Positions 20,090 to 30,757 of a stretch of DNA of 64,000 nucleotides are shown one piece after another (the stretch's first letter is position 1; each line of letters begins with the position of its first letter). A model generated the notes under the pieces. That model was not told the DNA's origin. It saw nothing but the letters and a program-made list of their open reading frames with translations, and ran no database searches. The position numbers and the translations under genes were made by a program. Source of the DNA: Corythucha ciliata (Eukaryota; Arthropoda; Insecta; Hemiptera; Tingidae); contig CM075937.1 of the NCBI GenBank assembly GCA_038030265.1, positions 9,114,001 to 9,178,000 on the forward strand. The letters are read 5' to 3'.

Positions 20090-21542
20090 GAAATTTTAGC
20101 CACGGAATTGCCTCCATAAACCGAGAGAAAGCGTTTTCCCAATTTTAACTGTTAAATGAGCGTTTCATTTCAATTTTGACTGCGGATCGACACTTTTTAT
20201 AAACTCATAGCCAAGAATTAGCGCTTTTCTCAACTTAAGCCATGAAGTTGCTTCAAGAATCCGCGAATTAAAATACTGTTAGAGTGCTCTTTCTCAATTT
20301 TACCTGCAAACTATAGCAATTTTTTCTAAATGTTGGACGTTAATTAGCGTTTTATCTCAATTTCAGACCCGAAGTTTCCCCAAGAATTCACAAGCCGTTT
20401 TCTCAATGTCAGCTGTGAATTACCGTTTTTTCCCCCACTTTTTTCAGTGAATTAGCTTAGTTTCTTGATTTAGCTACGAATAATAGCAGTTTTCCCCAAT
20501 TGTTTCCCCTAAACTAGCAATTTTTCTCAATTTTGTCCCAGAATTAGCGCTTTTCTCTGTTTTACTTGCGCGATTGCGTGTTTTTCTTCATTTTACCCCT
20601 AGCGAGAACGCTATTTCTCAACATTTCGGTCCCGAAGTTGCCTCAAGAATCGGCGAGTCATTTCTCAATTTTGTTTTGTGAATTAGGGCTTTTTCTCAAT
20701 CTTTCAAAGCAGCCAAATTGTAGCATTTTTCTCCATTTTAGCGCCGAATGAACACTTTTTCTACATTTGAGGCACGTTTTAGCGACTTTTTGTTTTATTT
20801 TTATTTTTGTTTTCAGTTTTTGCAGAGAATTAACTCATTTTCTTAATTTTTGCTGCGGATTATAGCGCTTTTTCTAGATTTTCTAACAAACTAATTATTG
20901 TTCTTAATTTTAGCCATGAATTAGCCTTTTTGTTTTTCACTTTTAGACGTGAATTCGCGTTTTTCTCTGTTTCATACGCACGAAATAGCGCTTTTCCCAG
21001 TTTTAGCCGCGTGAATTAGCGCTTTATTCAATTTCAGTGTCGATGATGTTGCCCCCAAGAATCCGTCAGTTGGCTTTTTCTCAATTTCAGCTGTGAACTA
21101 TCGCCTTTTCTCAATTTTCAAAGCATTGTATTGTGATCTCAATTCTAGCGGTCAATTAGCGTTTTTCTCCCTTTTAACGCCCAAAAAACGTTTTTTTCAA
21201 CTAATTTTTCTCTCTAATTCCTACCCAAGAATTACCGTTTGTCTCATTGCATCCACGAATTTACCTCAACAATCCGCCAATTCGCGTTTTCTCAATTTCA
21301 GCTGTGAATTGGCGGGGTTTTCTCAATTTTAACAGCCCCTAATTGTCGCACTTTATCTCAATTTTAGCCGCGAATCCACGTTTTTCTCAATTTCCCTCGA
21401 ACCCCCCCAATTTGTTTATCTTTAAGCTTTTAGGGCGCCCCATGGTCCGTCCCCTTCACCACCACCACGGTACACTGGAGAGAGATTCTACTACACTTTA
21501 TCCACAAAATTTTAACCGTGAATTAGCGCCTTTTCTCAATTA
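20090..21542. repeat. Degenerate short-unit array, family 1, forward
   Basis: Orientation flips near 20090 and about 40 forward units follow, up to the non-LTR fragment. Several units carry an extra segment of the type CAAGAATCCGC, giving a longer compound period. A GC-rich block at 21430-21480 matches the one near 10020. Confidence 0.75.
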
Positions 21543-21544
21543 TT

Positions 21545-21881
21545 GTCGGCACAAAGCAGAAGACAGAAACACACGTGTTAACCAGGAGAGAGGAAGTCAT
21601 CATAAACAGATTAAGGTTAGGCCACACCAGGCTGACCCACGGGTACCATCTGACAAGAGAGCGAAGGGCTCTATGCGCGAGGTGTGATGAACGAACTACA
21701 CGTTCTCACGGAATGCCCGGTGTATGGAGTAAACTGGAGTAGCCCTAGTTTTCAAAACATCGAACTGGGTGACCTGTTGTCACCGGGAAGTCGCCATCTT
21801 GGGGAAGTTCTGGAGTTCCTGCGGGAAGCGGGCATTTACAACAATTACAAACGAATTAACACAGGAGTAAAACAGAAATAG
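21545..21881 (+). pseudogene. 3' end of a non-LTR retrotransposon ORF2 (I/Jockey-type)
   Basis: The + strand encodes INRLRLGHTRLTHGYHL, RRALCARCDE and then, in another frame, LHVLTECPVYG. These are the C-terminal zinc-knuckle-like motifs (RxGHT...C..C...H..C) of I/Jockey/R1-type ORF2 proteins. A one-base frame change lies near 21690. The frame closes at 21881, and about 100 bp of 3' tail ends at a T-run (22000-22029). The 5' part is missing, as usual for non-LTR insertions. Confidence 0.75.
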
Positions 21882-21994
21882 AGACGAGTGAAAGAACTGT
21901 GTAAGCCAGATGACGGGCCAATGACCTTGCAGTCGACGCTCTGGGGAGGAGGTTTTAGAGAGTAGGCCCGGACACGGGGAGTCCCACACTCCGT

Positions 21995-22019
<25 letters not shown>

Positions 22020-22028
<9 letters not shown>

Positions 22029-22233
22029 CCAATTTTAGCCTTGCTAAATTTAGTGATTTTCTCAATAATACCCGCAAATTAGTGGCTTTGTCTTACATTC
22101 TGGCCTCGCATTAACAATTTTTCATTTCTTTTCAGCGATTGATTAGCGCATTTTCTCAATTTTAGCCTCAAAATTTCCATCAGTTAAGTCACGAATTTGC
22201 GTTTTGTCAATTTTAGCCGTGAATCAGAACTTC
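22020..22233. repeat. T-run and family 1 array, forward
   Basis: A homopolymer of about 30 T is followed by forward family 1 units. Confidence 0.65.
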
Positions 22234-22439
22234 CAGTGGCGGAACTACACCAGTTTCAGGGCCCAGGGCGGAAATATCAAGGAGGTACCACTTAGCTATA
22301 CTAATTAGCTATGTACTATTTAGTAACATTTGAACCTAATATTCTAAAGTGAAAAAACAAAAACTCTCATTTTACAGTTAAAATTGAGGGAAACACTAAT
22401 TCTCGCCTAAAATGAAAGAAAAACGCCCACCATTTGCGG

Positions 22440-22478
<39 letters not shown>

Positions 22479-22656
22479 AAAAGCATTCGTTCGCGGCTAG
22501 TTATGAGAAAACGCGCAAAGTTTACAGCGGATCTTTTGGATCTCCCTCAGCGATGGTGGGGTAATTAAAACCCCTCCCCCTCACCAACTGCCACACCTTC
22601 ACATGTTTAGAGCGATTTGACCAGCTCCATCTGCCCCCCCCCCCTGATAGATCCGC
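22234..22656. mobile_element. Possible degraded hAT-like element with inverted array
   Basis: A terminus-like CAGTGGCGGAACTACACCAG starts at 22234. A partial inverse, GATAGATCCGCC, ends near 22656. The outermost ACTG of the right end and the 8-bp duplication are not preserved. Inside are inverted family 1 units, an A-run of about 31 bases (22443-22473) and runs of C, the same cargo type as in the intact elements. Confidence 0.4.
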
Positions 22657-22699
22657 CTATTTCACGGCCTTTCACGTATGAAATTTAGAAAAAGAGCTC

Positions 22700-23324
22700 G
22701 TTTATACTGTAGAATCGAGAAGAAGCACTCGAAAAATTATCAATTCGCGGCTGTTGGAAATCAATTTAAGCTGCAAATTTAGCTTTTTTGACAATTGCAG
22801 CCGCTCGTAACGATTTTTTCAATTTAGACGAGTCCGACTCTAGTAATGATTTATTTGCCTTTTCTCAATTTTAGCAACAAGCCACAAACTTGCCTTCAGA
22901 AGCCACGAATTAACACGTTCTATATGTATGTATGCAGCAAATTGCAATTTTTCTGCCCATTATACGCGATTGTTCTCAACGCCTACCGTAAATTAACATT
23001 TTTTTCTTAATTTTAGCATCAAATTTGCGATTTTTTACATTTTAGCAGCGAATAAGAACTTTTTCTTAATATAAACTGTGAATTAGAATTTTTCTTGAAT
23101 TTAGCCGCATTTTCTAAATATTAGTCGTGGACTAGCGTTTTTCAATTTTAGCACCGCATTAGCGTTTTTTCAAATTTAGCAATGAATTAGTGCTTTTTTC
23201 AGTTTTAGCCTCGATGCACTGCTCTCAGAAATCAAGGGTTTGAGTTATCTTGATAATTTTAGCCGCGAACTAAGCGGTGTAGGTAGAATCGCTCCCTCTG
23301 GGAGAATTTCCGGGTACGCCCCTG
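22700..23324. repeat. Family 1 array, forward, ending in an orphan hAT-like terminus
   Basis: Forward units run to about 23270. GGGTACGCCCCTG ends at 23324, an inverse CAGGGGCGTACCC terminus without a visible partner. Confidence 0.5.
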
Positions 23325-23700
23325 CCCACAGCATTGAACTGGCGCGTTTTCTCAATTTTAGCCAACAAAGTTGCCTTCATCAGACGATGCGAATTTGCTT
23401 GGTGTGAATTTCAGCCGCTAATTAACGTGGTTGCCTCCAAAAAAACAGTAAAATGGGTGCGCCGTCTCAATTTCATAGGCTTGAGTACAAAAAAAAATTT
23501 CGCTCCGGCAGCTGGCGGTCGGAAAGAGTGCATTTCATTTCGTATGCGGATACCCTAAGCCGTCCCAGGAGTAATAATGTTGAGACCATGATTTGTTTCG
23601 TTAATGTTTGACCCTTACTCGTACAGTTTGATGCCGGGTTTGTTTAATCTGAGCTTAATGGGAATCAAAGGCTACTTCAAAATGAAATCATCGTACCGAA
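23325..23700. other. Repeat remnant with GCAGCTGG arm
   Basis: A family 1 unit (23345-23365) and a single copy of the arm sequence CCGGCAGCTGGCGGTC (23505-23520), shared with the inverted repeat at 5930-6290, are present. No gene is seen. Confidence 0.5.
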
Positions 23701-23765
23701 CAGGCGCGGATCCAGGATCACGTCAAGGGGGGTGGGGCTGCCTCGGGATGGAATTAGCTTGTCTC
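23701..23765. other. Orphan hAT-like left terminus
   Basis: CAGGCGCGGATCCAGGATC is of the CAGGGGCGGATCC type, but no right partner with a matching flank was found. Confidence 0.35.
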
Positions 23766-24258
23766 CTACGGTGGAAGAAACTCCAAGATGCTTCCCACCT
23801 GCGACATCGGAGTGAAGCAGGGGACGATTCTTGGTCCCTCTGAATTCAACCTTTATATTAATGACCTCCCAGCAAATCTTTTGTGACCAAGTACCCAGCC
23901 GTTTATGTACGCGGACGATGTAACGATCGCGTGCCTCGGGCGGTCGTCCCTCGAGACCGCGACTGGTGTGGATGAGGCGACGTCGGTGTTGGCTGGGTGG
24001 TGCGACACTGCTCTCTGCACTATAACCCCTGCATAATTGGCCCACAACTATATAACTGCCTCCCAGCCTCGCTGATAGAAATGCCCTTGAGGCGATTCAA
24101 GGCGAGAAGCAAGGAATTGCTGCTTGACCTGGCTCCGTACTCTCTTGAAGACTTCTTATCAGCCGTGCTGTGATCTGTATCTACAAATTTATTGACACTG
24201 TTCTTAAATCTTGAAAGGTTTGTGAACAATAAAAACATATCATTATTATTATTATTAA
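23766..24258 (+). pseudogene. Non-LTR retrotransposon reverse transcriptase fragments with ATT tail
   Basis: One frame encodes GVKQGTILGPSEFNLYINDL followed by a stop, then MYADDVTIACLGRSS, the palm motifs (PQGxxLGPxLF and YADD) of a non-LTR reverse transcriptase. After an internal deletion near 24015-24035, the sequence encodes GPQLYNCLPASLIEMPLRRF and closes near 24170, matching the typical C-terminus of such ORF2s. The copy ends in AATAAAAACATATC and (ATT)5 at 24240-24256, a microsatellite-like 3' tail. Stops and the deletion make it inactive. Confidence 0.75.
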
Positions 24259-26600
24259 GATTGCTCGTGTAATGTACAAAACCGGTGAAAACCGATTCCG
24301 GGAACTGGATAATATTTTCCAGTATGAATATCACGCCACAAATTTTCCAGTTTTTTGGTCAAGAAACTGAATTTGACCTTTACCGATTTAAGGCCCACCT
24401 GGCGAGGCGCATTCTGGGACCCTTAGGGCTAATGTTCCTGGTTCTACTCTATTCTAGTACATAGTACTTGAAGAACTAAGTGTTTAGGAAAAGTTGAACG
24501 TTACTGTGGGATTTTCTGTGACAAATTGTGATTTTTGTAGCGAAACGTGTGCCTGCGGAGCAAAATCATGAGGTAAATGTTTGAATTTTGTGAGGCAAAA
24601 TATCCAGTTTGAAAGACTAAATTTTCATCAGTCAACTAGTCAGTCCTTAGCTTATATTATACCTCTATATTTTGAGGCTAAGTTTGTTGGTTTTTGAATC
24701 GTCAATTTGTTGTAATTTTTTCGCAATTTCTGATCGCATTGTGAGTTCGTGATGAAAAATGGGTCTCTGTATAGCGTATATAGCCATATTATCGTCCAAA
24801 TGACCCGTTATTGGTCGAGAAAATCAAATTTTGGGGATTTGAAACTACGATTGTAGTGCGATCCTGTATTTCTGTATAGAAGAAACTAGAATAGAGCAAT
24901 TTGGCCCCGATAAACAGCTTGGAATTCACTCCACTGCATTCACGTCTGCTGTATCCGCGTATGTCCCGATTATTTGTTGACACGTAAAACTGGTGTTCAG
25001 CGCATTTTCTTTTAGTGCATTTCATTCTGAAAATGCACTATTGGTCTCGTCGTGATGGTGGCAAACATGGGTCATGTCATGTTTTTTTCACGTTTCAGAA
25101 CCTCTAGAACACGAATTCAGTGGTCTCCGGAATTTTTTCATATTATATTAGCTACGAAGTCCCTGCAGAAGGCGCGAATTTTCTCAATTCGAGCCTCCGT
25201 AATATCGTTTTCGTGAGCTGAATTACCTGAAATTTGCTACCGTTAATCGCTGAAATCGTCGATTTTTGTCTACATACAAAAAAGGTAAATAAAAAACAAA
25301 CAAACAATAAACCACGTCGCATTCTCATCACGAAACAAAAGGAAGGGGGGGGGATCAAATAGATGCGATAGTGATGAAGAACTTGAAGAAGAAACCGAAA
25401 GTGAGAACCCCGTCGTGGAGGGAAGGTCTAGGTCAACGCCTCTCCCGGTATTACGCGAACAAGACAAGAATAACTGGACTGGGACCGGCCTGACTGACCC
25501 AGTGACTTCTTCAATGTTTTTCTCGATTTAATCAATTGCAAAATACTTGCGCTTTCGTTTTTTTTTTTTCTCGCTCAATCACTCTCTCTCTCTCTTCTCG
25601 AAGCACGTTTTAAACTAGGCAGGGGCTCTTCTTTTCTAAGAAAATAGACGTTTTGGCAACTCAGAGCCTTCAATAAAAACGATTTCTCTTCTTTAAATTT
25701 TTGTGTAAGCGTTCAGTTCACATCAGTTCTGACAGCCCTTCGCCTTACCACTGGCGAGGCCCCACTGTCGTCCCTTTTTCAACCTGTTACGCCAGCCTCT
25801 AATACTCACACACGTGCATGACAGAGCAGGAATAAAAGTGTAGTGTAGTAATTCAACGACATTGACAGGAGAGTTTCTTGAACTTGACTACTTAGTGTGT
25901 GATGGGTGGTGGAGGGGGGGGGGGGTGAGTGGGCATTAATATAATTTCGTCCTATTAAACGAATAAAGCTTGAAACTTAACCGACAGACGCTTTAAAAAA
26001 AAATGTTATTGCGAAATTAGTAAAGTGTCCACTGGATCAGGAAAAAATGAAAATAAAAAAATATAAAAGAGGGTGTGAGCACCGACAAGTCGATTTCGTA
26101 ATTATGTCTTGAAAATCCATCGGCACGTTATTTATTTATTTTTTATTTTTTCTTGTGGGATGAAGGACGATTATTGACAGGGACAAGAACGAGGTACACA
26201 GGGCTATAGCCGACTGTTTCCGAAATACTTCATTCATTGTATGAAAAACGAGCGCAATTTGCCCAGAGAATCTGAGGTATTTCCCTGGGAATGAACAATC
26301 CTGGAAGGGTGCAGCTGATTACTGGGAAAACCGTCTGTTCCTTGCGAAAAACCCTTGAGAATTATATATGACCAGAAGGCGACTTTTCAGCTTAAATATA
26401 GCGTTTTTCAGCCTACAGCCTATTAATGCTCTTCTTTTTTATTAAAGAAGTCGGTATTCGAAAGAAAACGCATAAGCGGTATATATTTTGAATGTGAACA
26501 TAAATCATACAAGAGCATAAAATCAAAAGCAAGGAATGTTAACTGAACGAGTAAGATAAAAAAAGATAAAGGATAAAACGATACGTAATTGAAACTTCAA
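24259..26600. other. Long stretch without a recognised gene
   Basis: The sequence is mostly single-copy in appearance. One acidic frame at 25354-25530 is noted separately. A G-run (about 13) is near 25916 and (CT)n near 25580. Nothing else can be supported. Confidence 0.5.
25354..25530 (+). other. Acidic reading frame, possible transposase N-terminal remnant
   Basis: In the + strand frame the sequence encodes SDEELEEETESENPVVEGRS, then NNWTGTGLTDPVTSSMFFSI and a stop. An acidic stretch followed by a Trp-containing segment is common near the N-terminus of piggyBac-like transposases, but no catalytic part is present and the match is not firm. Confidence 0.25.
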
Positions 26601-27349
26601 GACCGCCGTGACGTCACTGGAGTCGGTACACGACCGGGCGACGTACCCTTGTCGACCGGCGTACCGGGGTCAGCTGTTGCTCGTATCCGTCTGTCGACGG
26701 CGACTGTGTCTGTCCATTAACAGCGTGAGGGCTGGTTCCCTGGGACTGTCTTCTCGGCTGTTCGGCGTTTTCCGGCAACTTCCGTTGATCAGTGGTTCTT
26801 TCCAGACACAGTGGTGAAAATGTGAAAGTGACCGCCTTTTTGGGTACCGGTCTTTCATCGTTTGTTTCTGGATCTACCGCGTCTGGGGGGAGGCATTCAG
26901 TAGCGCGAAGCTGGTTCGCGTGACGCTTGACCACACATTTATTGTCGAGGCGGACCATGTATATTAAACGTCCAAGCACTTCGATGACGGTGCACAAGCG
27001 CCATTTGTCGGAGTCCAAAAAATTTCGAGACATGACGGGTTGTCCAAGAGCAAACACTCGGGAGGACGGCAGCGGACCGCTGGATGGTTGTTCAAGTGTT
27101 GTCGCTGGGCGTAGTATATGAAGACGCGTCCTTAGTTGTCTACCAAAGAAGTGTTCGGCGGGTGACTTTCCCGTAGAAAGCGGAGTCACTCTGTACTGAC
27201 TGAGTATGGCCTGGATATGTCCGTCTATGTCCATGGGCTGTTCATACAGCAAAGCTTTCAATTTTCATTAATAAATTAATTAGACTGATATTATCCGGAC
27301 GACGATGGAAGGGCATAGCCCAACACGATTCGAGTTTCGAGAAAAAATG

Positions 27350-27422
27350 GCTCCCCGGCGGGATTTGAACCCGCAACCTCTGGATTACCAGTCCAGCACG
27401 CTGCCATTTGCGCCACGGAGAC
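27350..27422 (-). tRNA. tRNA-like gene, anticodon GGT (Thr), left arm
   Basis: The 73-nt cloverleaf has a D arm GCGC/GCGT, an anticodon stem CTGGA/TCCAG with loop CTGGTAA (anticodon GGT), and a T arm GCGGG/CCCGC with intact TTCAAAT. A box (TGGCGCAAATGG) and B box (GGTTCAAATCC) are good. The first acceptor pair is G-G, and CA follows position 73. GGT is not a normal eukaryotic nuclear threonine anticodon (AGT is used), so this may be a tRNA-derived repeat and not a functional tRNA. Confidence 0.6.
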
Positions 27423-27527
27423 GCCTATGGGAGTCGTACTCCGAGGGATAAGCTAAGAGTTTCGGGAAACAATGGACCTGGGTGGGGTTCGGCTTAGCTT
27501 ATCCCTCGGAGTACGACTCCCATAGGC

Positions 27528-27600
27528 GTCTCCGTGGCGCAAATGGCAGCGTGCTGGACTGGTAATCCAGAGGTTGCGGGTTGAAATCCCGCCGGGGAGC
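27528..27600 (+). tRNA. tRNA-like gene, anticodon GGT (Thr), right arm, B box damaged
   Basis: This is the inverted partner of the copy at 27350-27422. It is identical except for TTGAAAT in place of TTCAAAT in the T loop, which changes the invariant C56 and weakens the B box. It is probably less active or inactive. Confidence 0.5.
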
Positions 27601-28162
27601 CATTTTTTCTCGAAACTCGAATCGTGTTGGGCTATGCCCTTCCATCATCGTCCGGATAATATCAGTCTAATTAATTTATTAATTAAAATACCGGCGACAG
27701 ATTTAATCATTATATCCATCTTTCAATTTTCACTTAAATGTTTGGACCGTACGTTCCGCTTGACCATTTGTCGCCGTATTGTATGGGGCTGATGTTCGAT
27801 GGGCGGTGCCGAGCGATTCACAGAATGCCTCGAATTCCTCCGATGTGAAAATCGAGGCATTGTCTGTGACTGAAACATGGGGAATGCCGTAGCGTGCAAA
27901 TATGCGTCGGAATGCTGTGATTGTCGATTTTGATGTTGGGGGCTTATTGAAGCTTTTGATTTCCAGCCATTTCGTGTGTGTATCGATGACAATCAAGAAT
28001 TGTTGGCCGTTGATCGGGCCCGCAAAATCAGCATGTATGCGCTGCCAAGCTTCCGTGGCCTGTTGCCAGGGGTGTAACGGTACTTTTTGTGGCTTATGTT
28101 GTACGGCCACGCACGCGGGACATGAGCGTACCATCGCTTCAATGTCGTGGTCGAGACCTTTC

Positions 28163-29732
28163 GTTAAAACGAAATTTGAAGAGGGAGTGGAAAAGCCGAA
28201 CGCCATTCTAGCAGCGGCCAGGAAGCAACAGCTAAAGGAGCCAGCCAAAGCGAGAATTGTCAACTTTCTCAAAACTTTAAGAATCGAGAAGTATGGAAGC
28301 CCTACAATCTCAGGAGCCGAAATCTCTCCTTTTGTACTTAAGTATGAAGTGGTGTGTGACTCTTTTGATGCAGACGAGCAGGACATCAAGATAGTGATCT
28401 CCACCGACCGACTCCTCAAAAATATGATCAACTCCGAAATGGTGCAAATCGATGCAACTTATAAATTGATATGGCAGGGGTACCCTGTGATGATCGTCGG
28501 TACCTCAGACATGGACCATGTTTTTCACCCGTTTGCTTTGGCTGTATCAAAGGTGAAACAGCTGAACACTTCGCCTTCATATTTGAAGCCTTACGCAGCT
28601 ACAACACGGAGTGGAAACCTCAAATTTTGCTAGCTGACGCAAGTGAAGCTATCACAAAAGGATTTACACTCGTTTTTGGACCACCTAATATAAGCATTTT
28701 CTGTTTCTTCCATGTTCTCAAAAACTGTGAAAAATTTTTCAAAAAGTTGGCAAACCGAAACGCATTAAAAGAAGATATTTTAGTATTACAGTCGAGCAAG
28801 GACACCTCTGATTTCAGTAAAGCTTCAATTCTGTTCGTCGAAAAATGGATGAAAAGTGACGACCATGAAGTTCTTCAGTTCGTGGAGTACTTCAATACGC
28901 AATGGATTATTCGCAACAGCAGCTGGTACGAAGGAGTAGCCGTGGGTTACCCTTCAACGAACAACGGGATTGAAGACACAAACGCAGTAATTAAAAAGGA
29001 GCACACCCTAAGAGAAAGGTTGCCTGTAGAACAATTCTTGAACCATGTCGGTGACCTGTTACTCAAATGGTCAGCTGATAGGGTCCCTGACTCTCCAAAC
29101 TGCAAAAAAATTCAGTAAAATCGTCACCGTGACCTTACCGATTTGGACAAAAGCCTACCAGTGGGCTAAACAGAACTTCAAGGTTTTACAAGTGAATGTT
29201 GAAGGAAAGGAACTTTTTTACACTAGTTCATCGTCGGCCGGGCAAAGTATCTCTCCAGAATCACTTAGCTCGTTTCAAAGAGAGCTAGGTAATTGGGCAA
29301 CGTTCGATGATTATAAGACTTCTTGCCGTTCAGTTTGGGTGATCGACATCGACGGATCTTCATGTAGCTGTCCATCCTATCTAAAGAAAAACATTTGCAA
29401 ACATCTGCTTGGACTTACAATAAGAATGAAGCAAATTGAACCACCTGCAGAAGCGAAACTCATACCCCTAGGCCTGAAAAGAAAACGGGGAAGGCCAGCA
29501 AGAGCGAAGAAAGCCTTAATTATTCAGTAAGCGCATGATTTTTTGCGTTGTTTGCGAATTGTTTTTTAAAAAAAAGTTCTTAGTTTCTCTCGTTTTCAGA
29601 TCAAGAATCTATTCACGAGTAAACAATTCCCCGATTCCTAACGGTACCACCTCTTCAAATCCTAATCAGTGTAAAATAAATGCCGCAGAGTTCGGTCCTA
29701 CAGAGTCTAGTATTGTAGATTATGCACCATAG
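28163..29732 (+). pseudogene. MULE transposase with SWIM zinc finger, 5' truncated
   Basis: The + strand frames encode, in order, EKPNAILAAARKQQLKEP, IDATYKLIWQGYPVMIVGTS (first catalytic Asp), LLADASEAITKGF (second Asp) and CFFHVLKNCEKFFKKL, then a SWIM finger CSCPSYLKKNICKHLLGL. This is the Mutator-like MULE plus SWIM order. A last exon follows an intron (GTAAGC at 29527, acceptor TTTTCAG ending 29599), with the stop at 29730-29732. Single-base frame changes occur at an AAA run near 28551 and at an A-run near 29105. The N-terminal zinc finger usual for the family is absent; the sequence starts abruptly at the gypsy junction. Confidence 0.88.
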
Positions 29733-30150
29733 CCACTAAAGTGTGACTTTGTCGGGCTGACAGGAAGTTTCACCTCGAGCCCTGGCAAGACACGCAGTGC
29801 CTAATCACAGTGGGGAGTGTGCCATTTCAAATAATCGTCATCAGAGTTCAGAATCCGCGGCTCAGTGAGTTTTTGTGGGACAAAAGCTCTCATGATAGCC
29901 AACGCTAAGAATTTTGTATCGCTGGCGCTGGTTCCATAAATCTTTGTGGGGCAGATAAAAGTTACTGTGAACGTGGTCTAATTTGTTGTTCACGGTTTAC
30001 CGTCACCTCTAATATATCCACAGTGAAACAAAAATTTGTATAGCTACAGTAATTTAAAGAGCGTGATATCTGCTATTCTGGTTCTGGAAATCTACTGTGC
30101 AATCCCCTTTTTTAATGTGCCAAATACTTTTTGAATGGGCGTTTAATTTA
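29733..30150. other. Sequence downstream of the MULE gene
   Basis: No terminal inverted repeat of the MULE could be identified here. No gene is seen. Confidence 0.45.
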
Positions 30151-30400
30151 AATGCTGTTTGGGGCACCTTTTAAGAAACCTGCGAAATTCGGGGTTTGGA
30201 AAAAGCAGACCCCATGACATCTGGGTTTTAATGGAAGCATTCGTAAAATTTAGTTTTCTAAGAGCGAATGACCGCAAAATTGGGTTCGGAAAAGCCAAAC
30301 CAACGAAATTTTGTTTTTGAGCGATCAAAAATCCGTAAAATTTGGATTTGAACGTGCAAAATCCGTAAAATTTGGTTTTGAGAGAGCGAAAATTTTGTTC
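30150..30400. repeat. Degenerate short-unit array, family 2, inverted
   Basis: Repeated words AATCCGTAAAATTTGG and GAGAGCGA, AAGAGCGA or AAAAGCC at about 30-40 bp spacing match the inverse of the units at 13215-13290. Confidence 0.6.
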
Positions 30401-30436
30401 AAAATATACTCAATTGCGATACAATTGGGATATTTG

Positions 30437-30757
30437 GTTTTAGAAAGAGCCATACACGCAGGACTTGTTTTGGATCAGATATTGAACGAAAATACCGGGA
30501 TTTGGACCACTGGCAGGATTCACGACGACGAGTTGATAGTGACGTTAGAGGAAAGACGAGTCTATTTCAGCCGACACGTAGAGGTGCCAGTGGCCAAAAA
30601 AGACGACTTTGGTACAGTAGCCACGGGACGGGGTGGAGGGAAGGTTTTGTTGACGAGACAACCATCCGGCCAGAATAAGTCAGTAGTGAAGACACAATCC
30701 TGTTGCTCCAAGGGGACTCCAACTTTGATGGAAGAGTCGTTAGTTTTACAACTTTAA
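30437..30757 (+). other. Coding-like frame, unidentified, perhaps retroelement
   Basis: The frame includes HAGLVLDQILNENTGIWTTG and VTLEERRVYFSRHVEVPVAK. The last phrase resembles the region between integrase and reverse transcriptase of copia elements (SRHVEV like SRDVIF). No conserved domain is certain, and flanking frames (30760-31200) are broken. Confidence 0.3.

Larger units (their letters stand above)
27268..27719. mobile_element. tRNA-bearing palindromic insertion with 13-bp target duplication
   Basis: A 452-bp insertion splits the gypsy integrase. It is flanked by perfect 13-bp copies of CTTTCAATTTTCA (27255-27267 and 27720-27732). The body has two nearly identical 190-bp inverted arms (27268-27457 and 27493-27682), a 35-bp spacer and a 37-bp unpaired tail (27683-27719). 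Each arm holds one tRNA-like gene pointing outwards from the centre relative to its arm. Target duplications of this length are typical of LINE-mediated insertion, so a retroposed tRNA-derived element is one reading. A foldback DNA element is the other. Confidence 0.8.
26614..28162 (-). pseudogene. Ty3/gypsy integrase and C-terminal tail, interrupted
   Basis: Reading right to left, GLDHDIEAMVRSCPACVA gives the end of the zinc-binding region. HADFAGPING (Asp), VTDNASIFTSEEFEAFCESL (Asp) and NGQAERTVQ (Glu) supply the catalytic triad, so the core is complete in motif terms. The frame is then broken by a 452-bp insertion (27268-27719) and resumes as KLKALLYEQPMDIDGHIQ through a typical gypsy C-terminal tail to the stop at 26614. 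The codon at the insertion site reads TGA in both copies of the target duplication, so a stop may predate the insertion. The upstream polyprotein is missing; at 28162 the sequence joins a MULE transposase in the opposite orientation. Confidence 0.88.

Noticed and set aside
27268..27719. Insertion as an ordinary tRNA gene cluster
   Set aside because: The 190-bp identity extends well beyond the tRNA bodies, and a target duplication flanks the whole unit.
27902..28633. 243-codon + strand frame as one protein
   Set aside because: Its first third is the antisense of gypsy integrase and the rest is the MULE transposase; it is a chance fusion across a junction.
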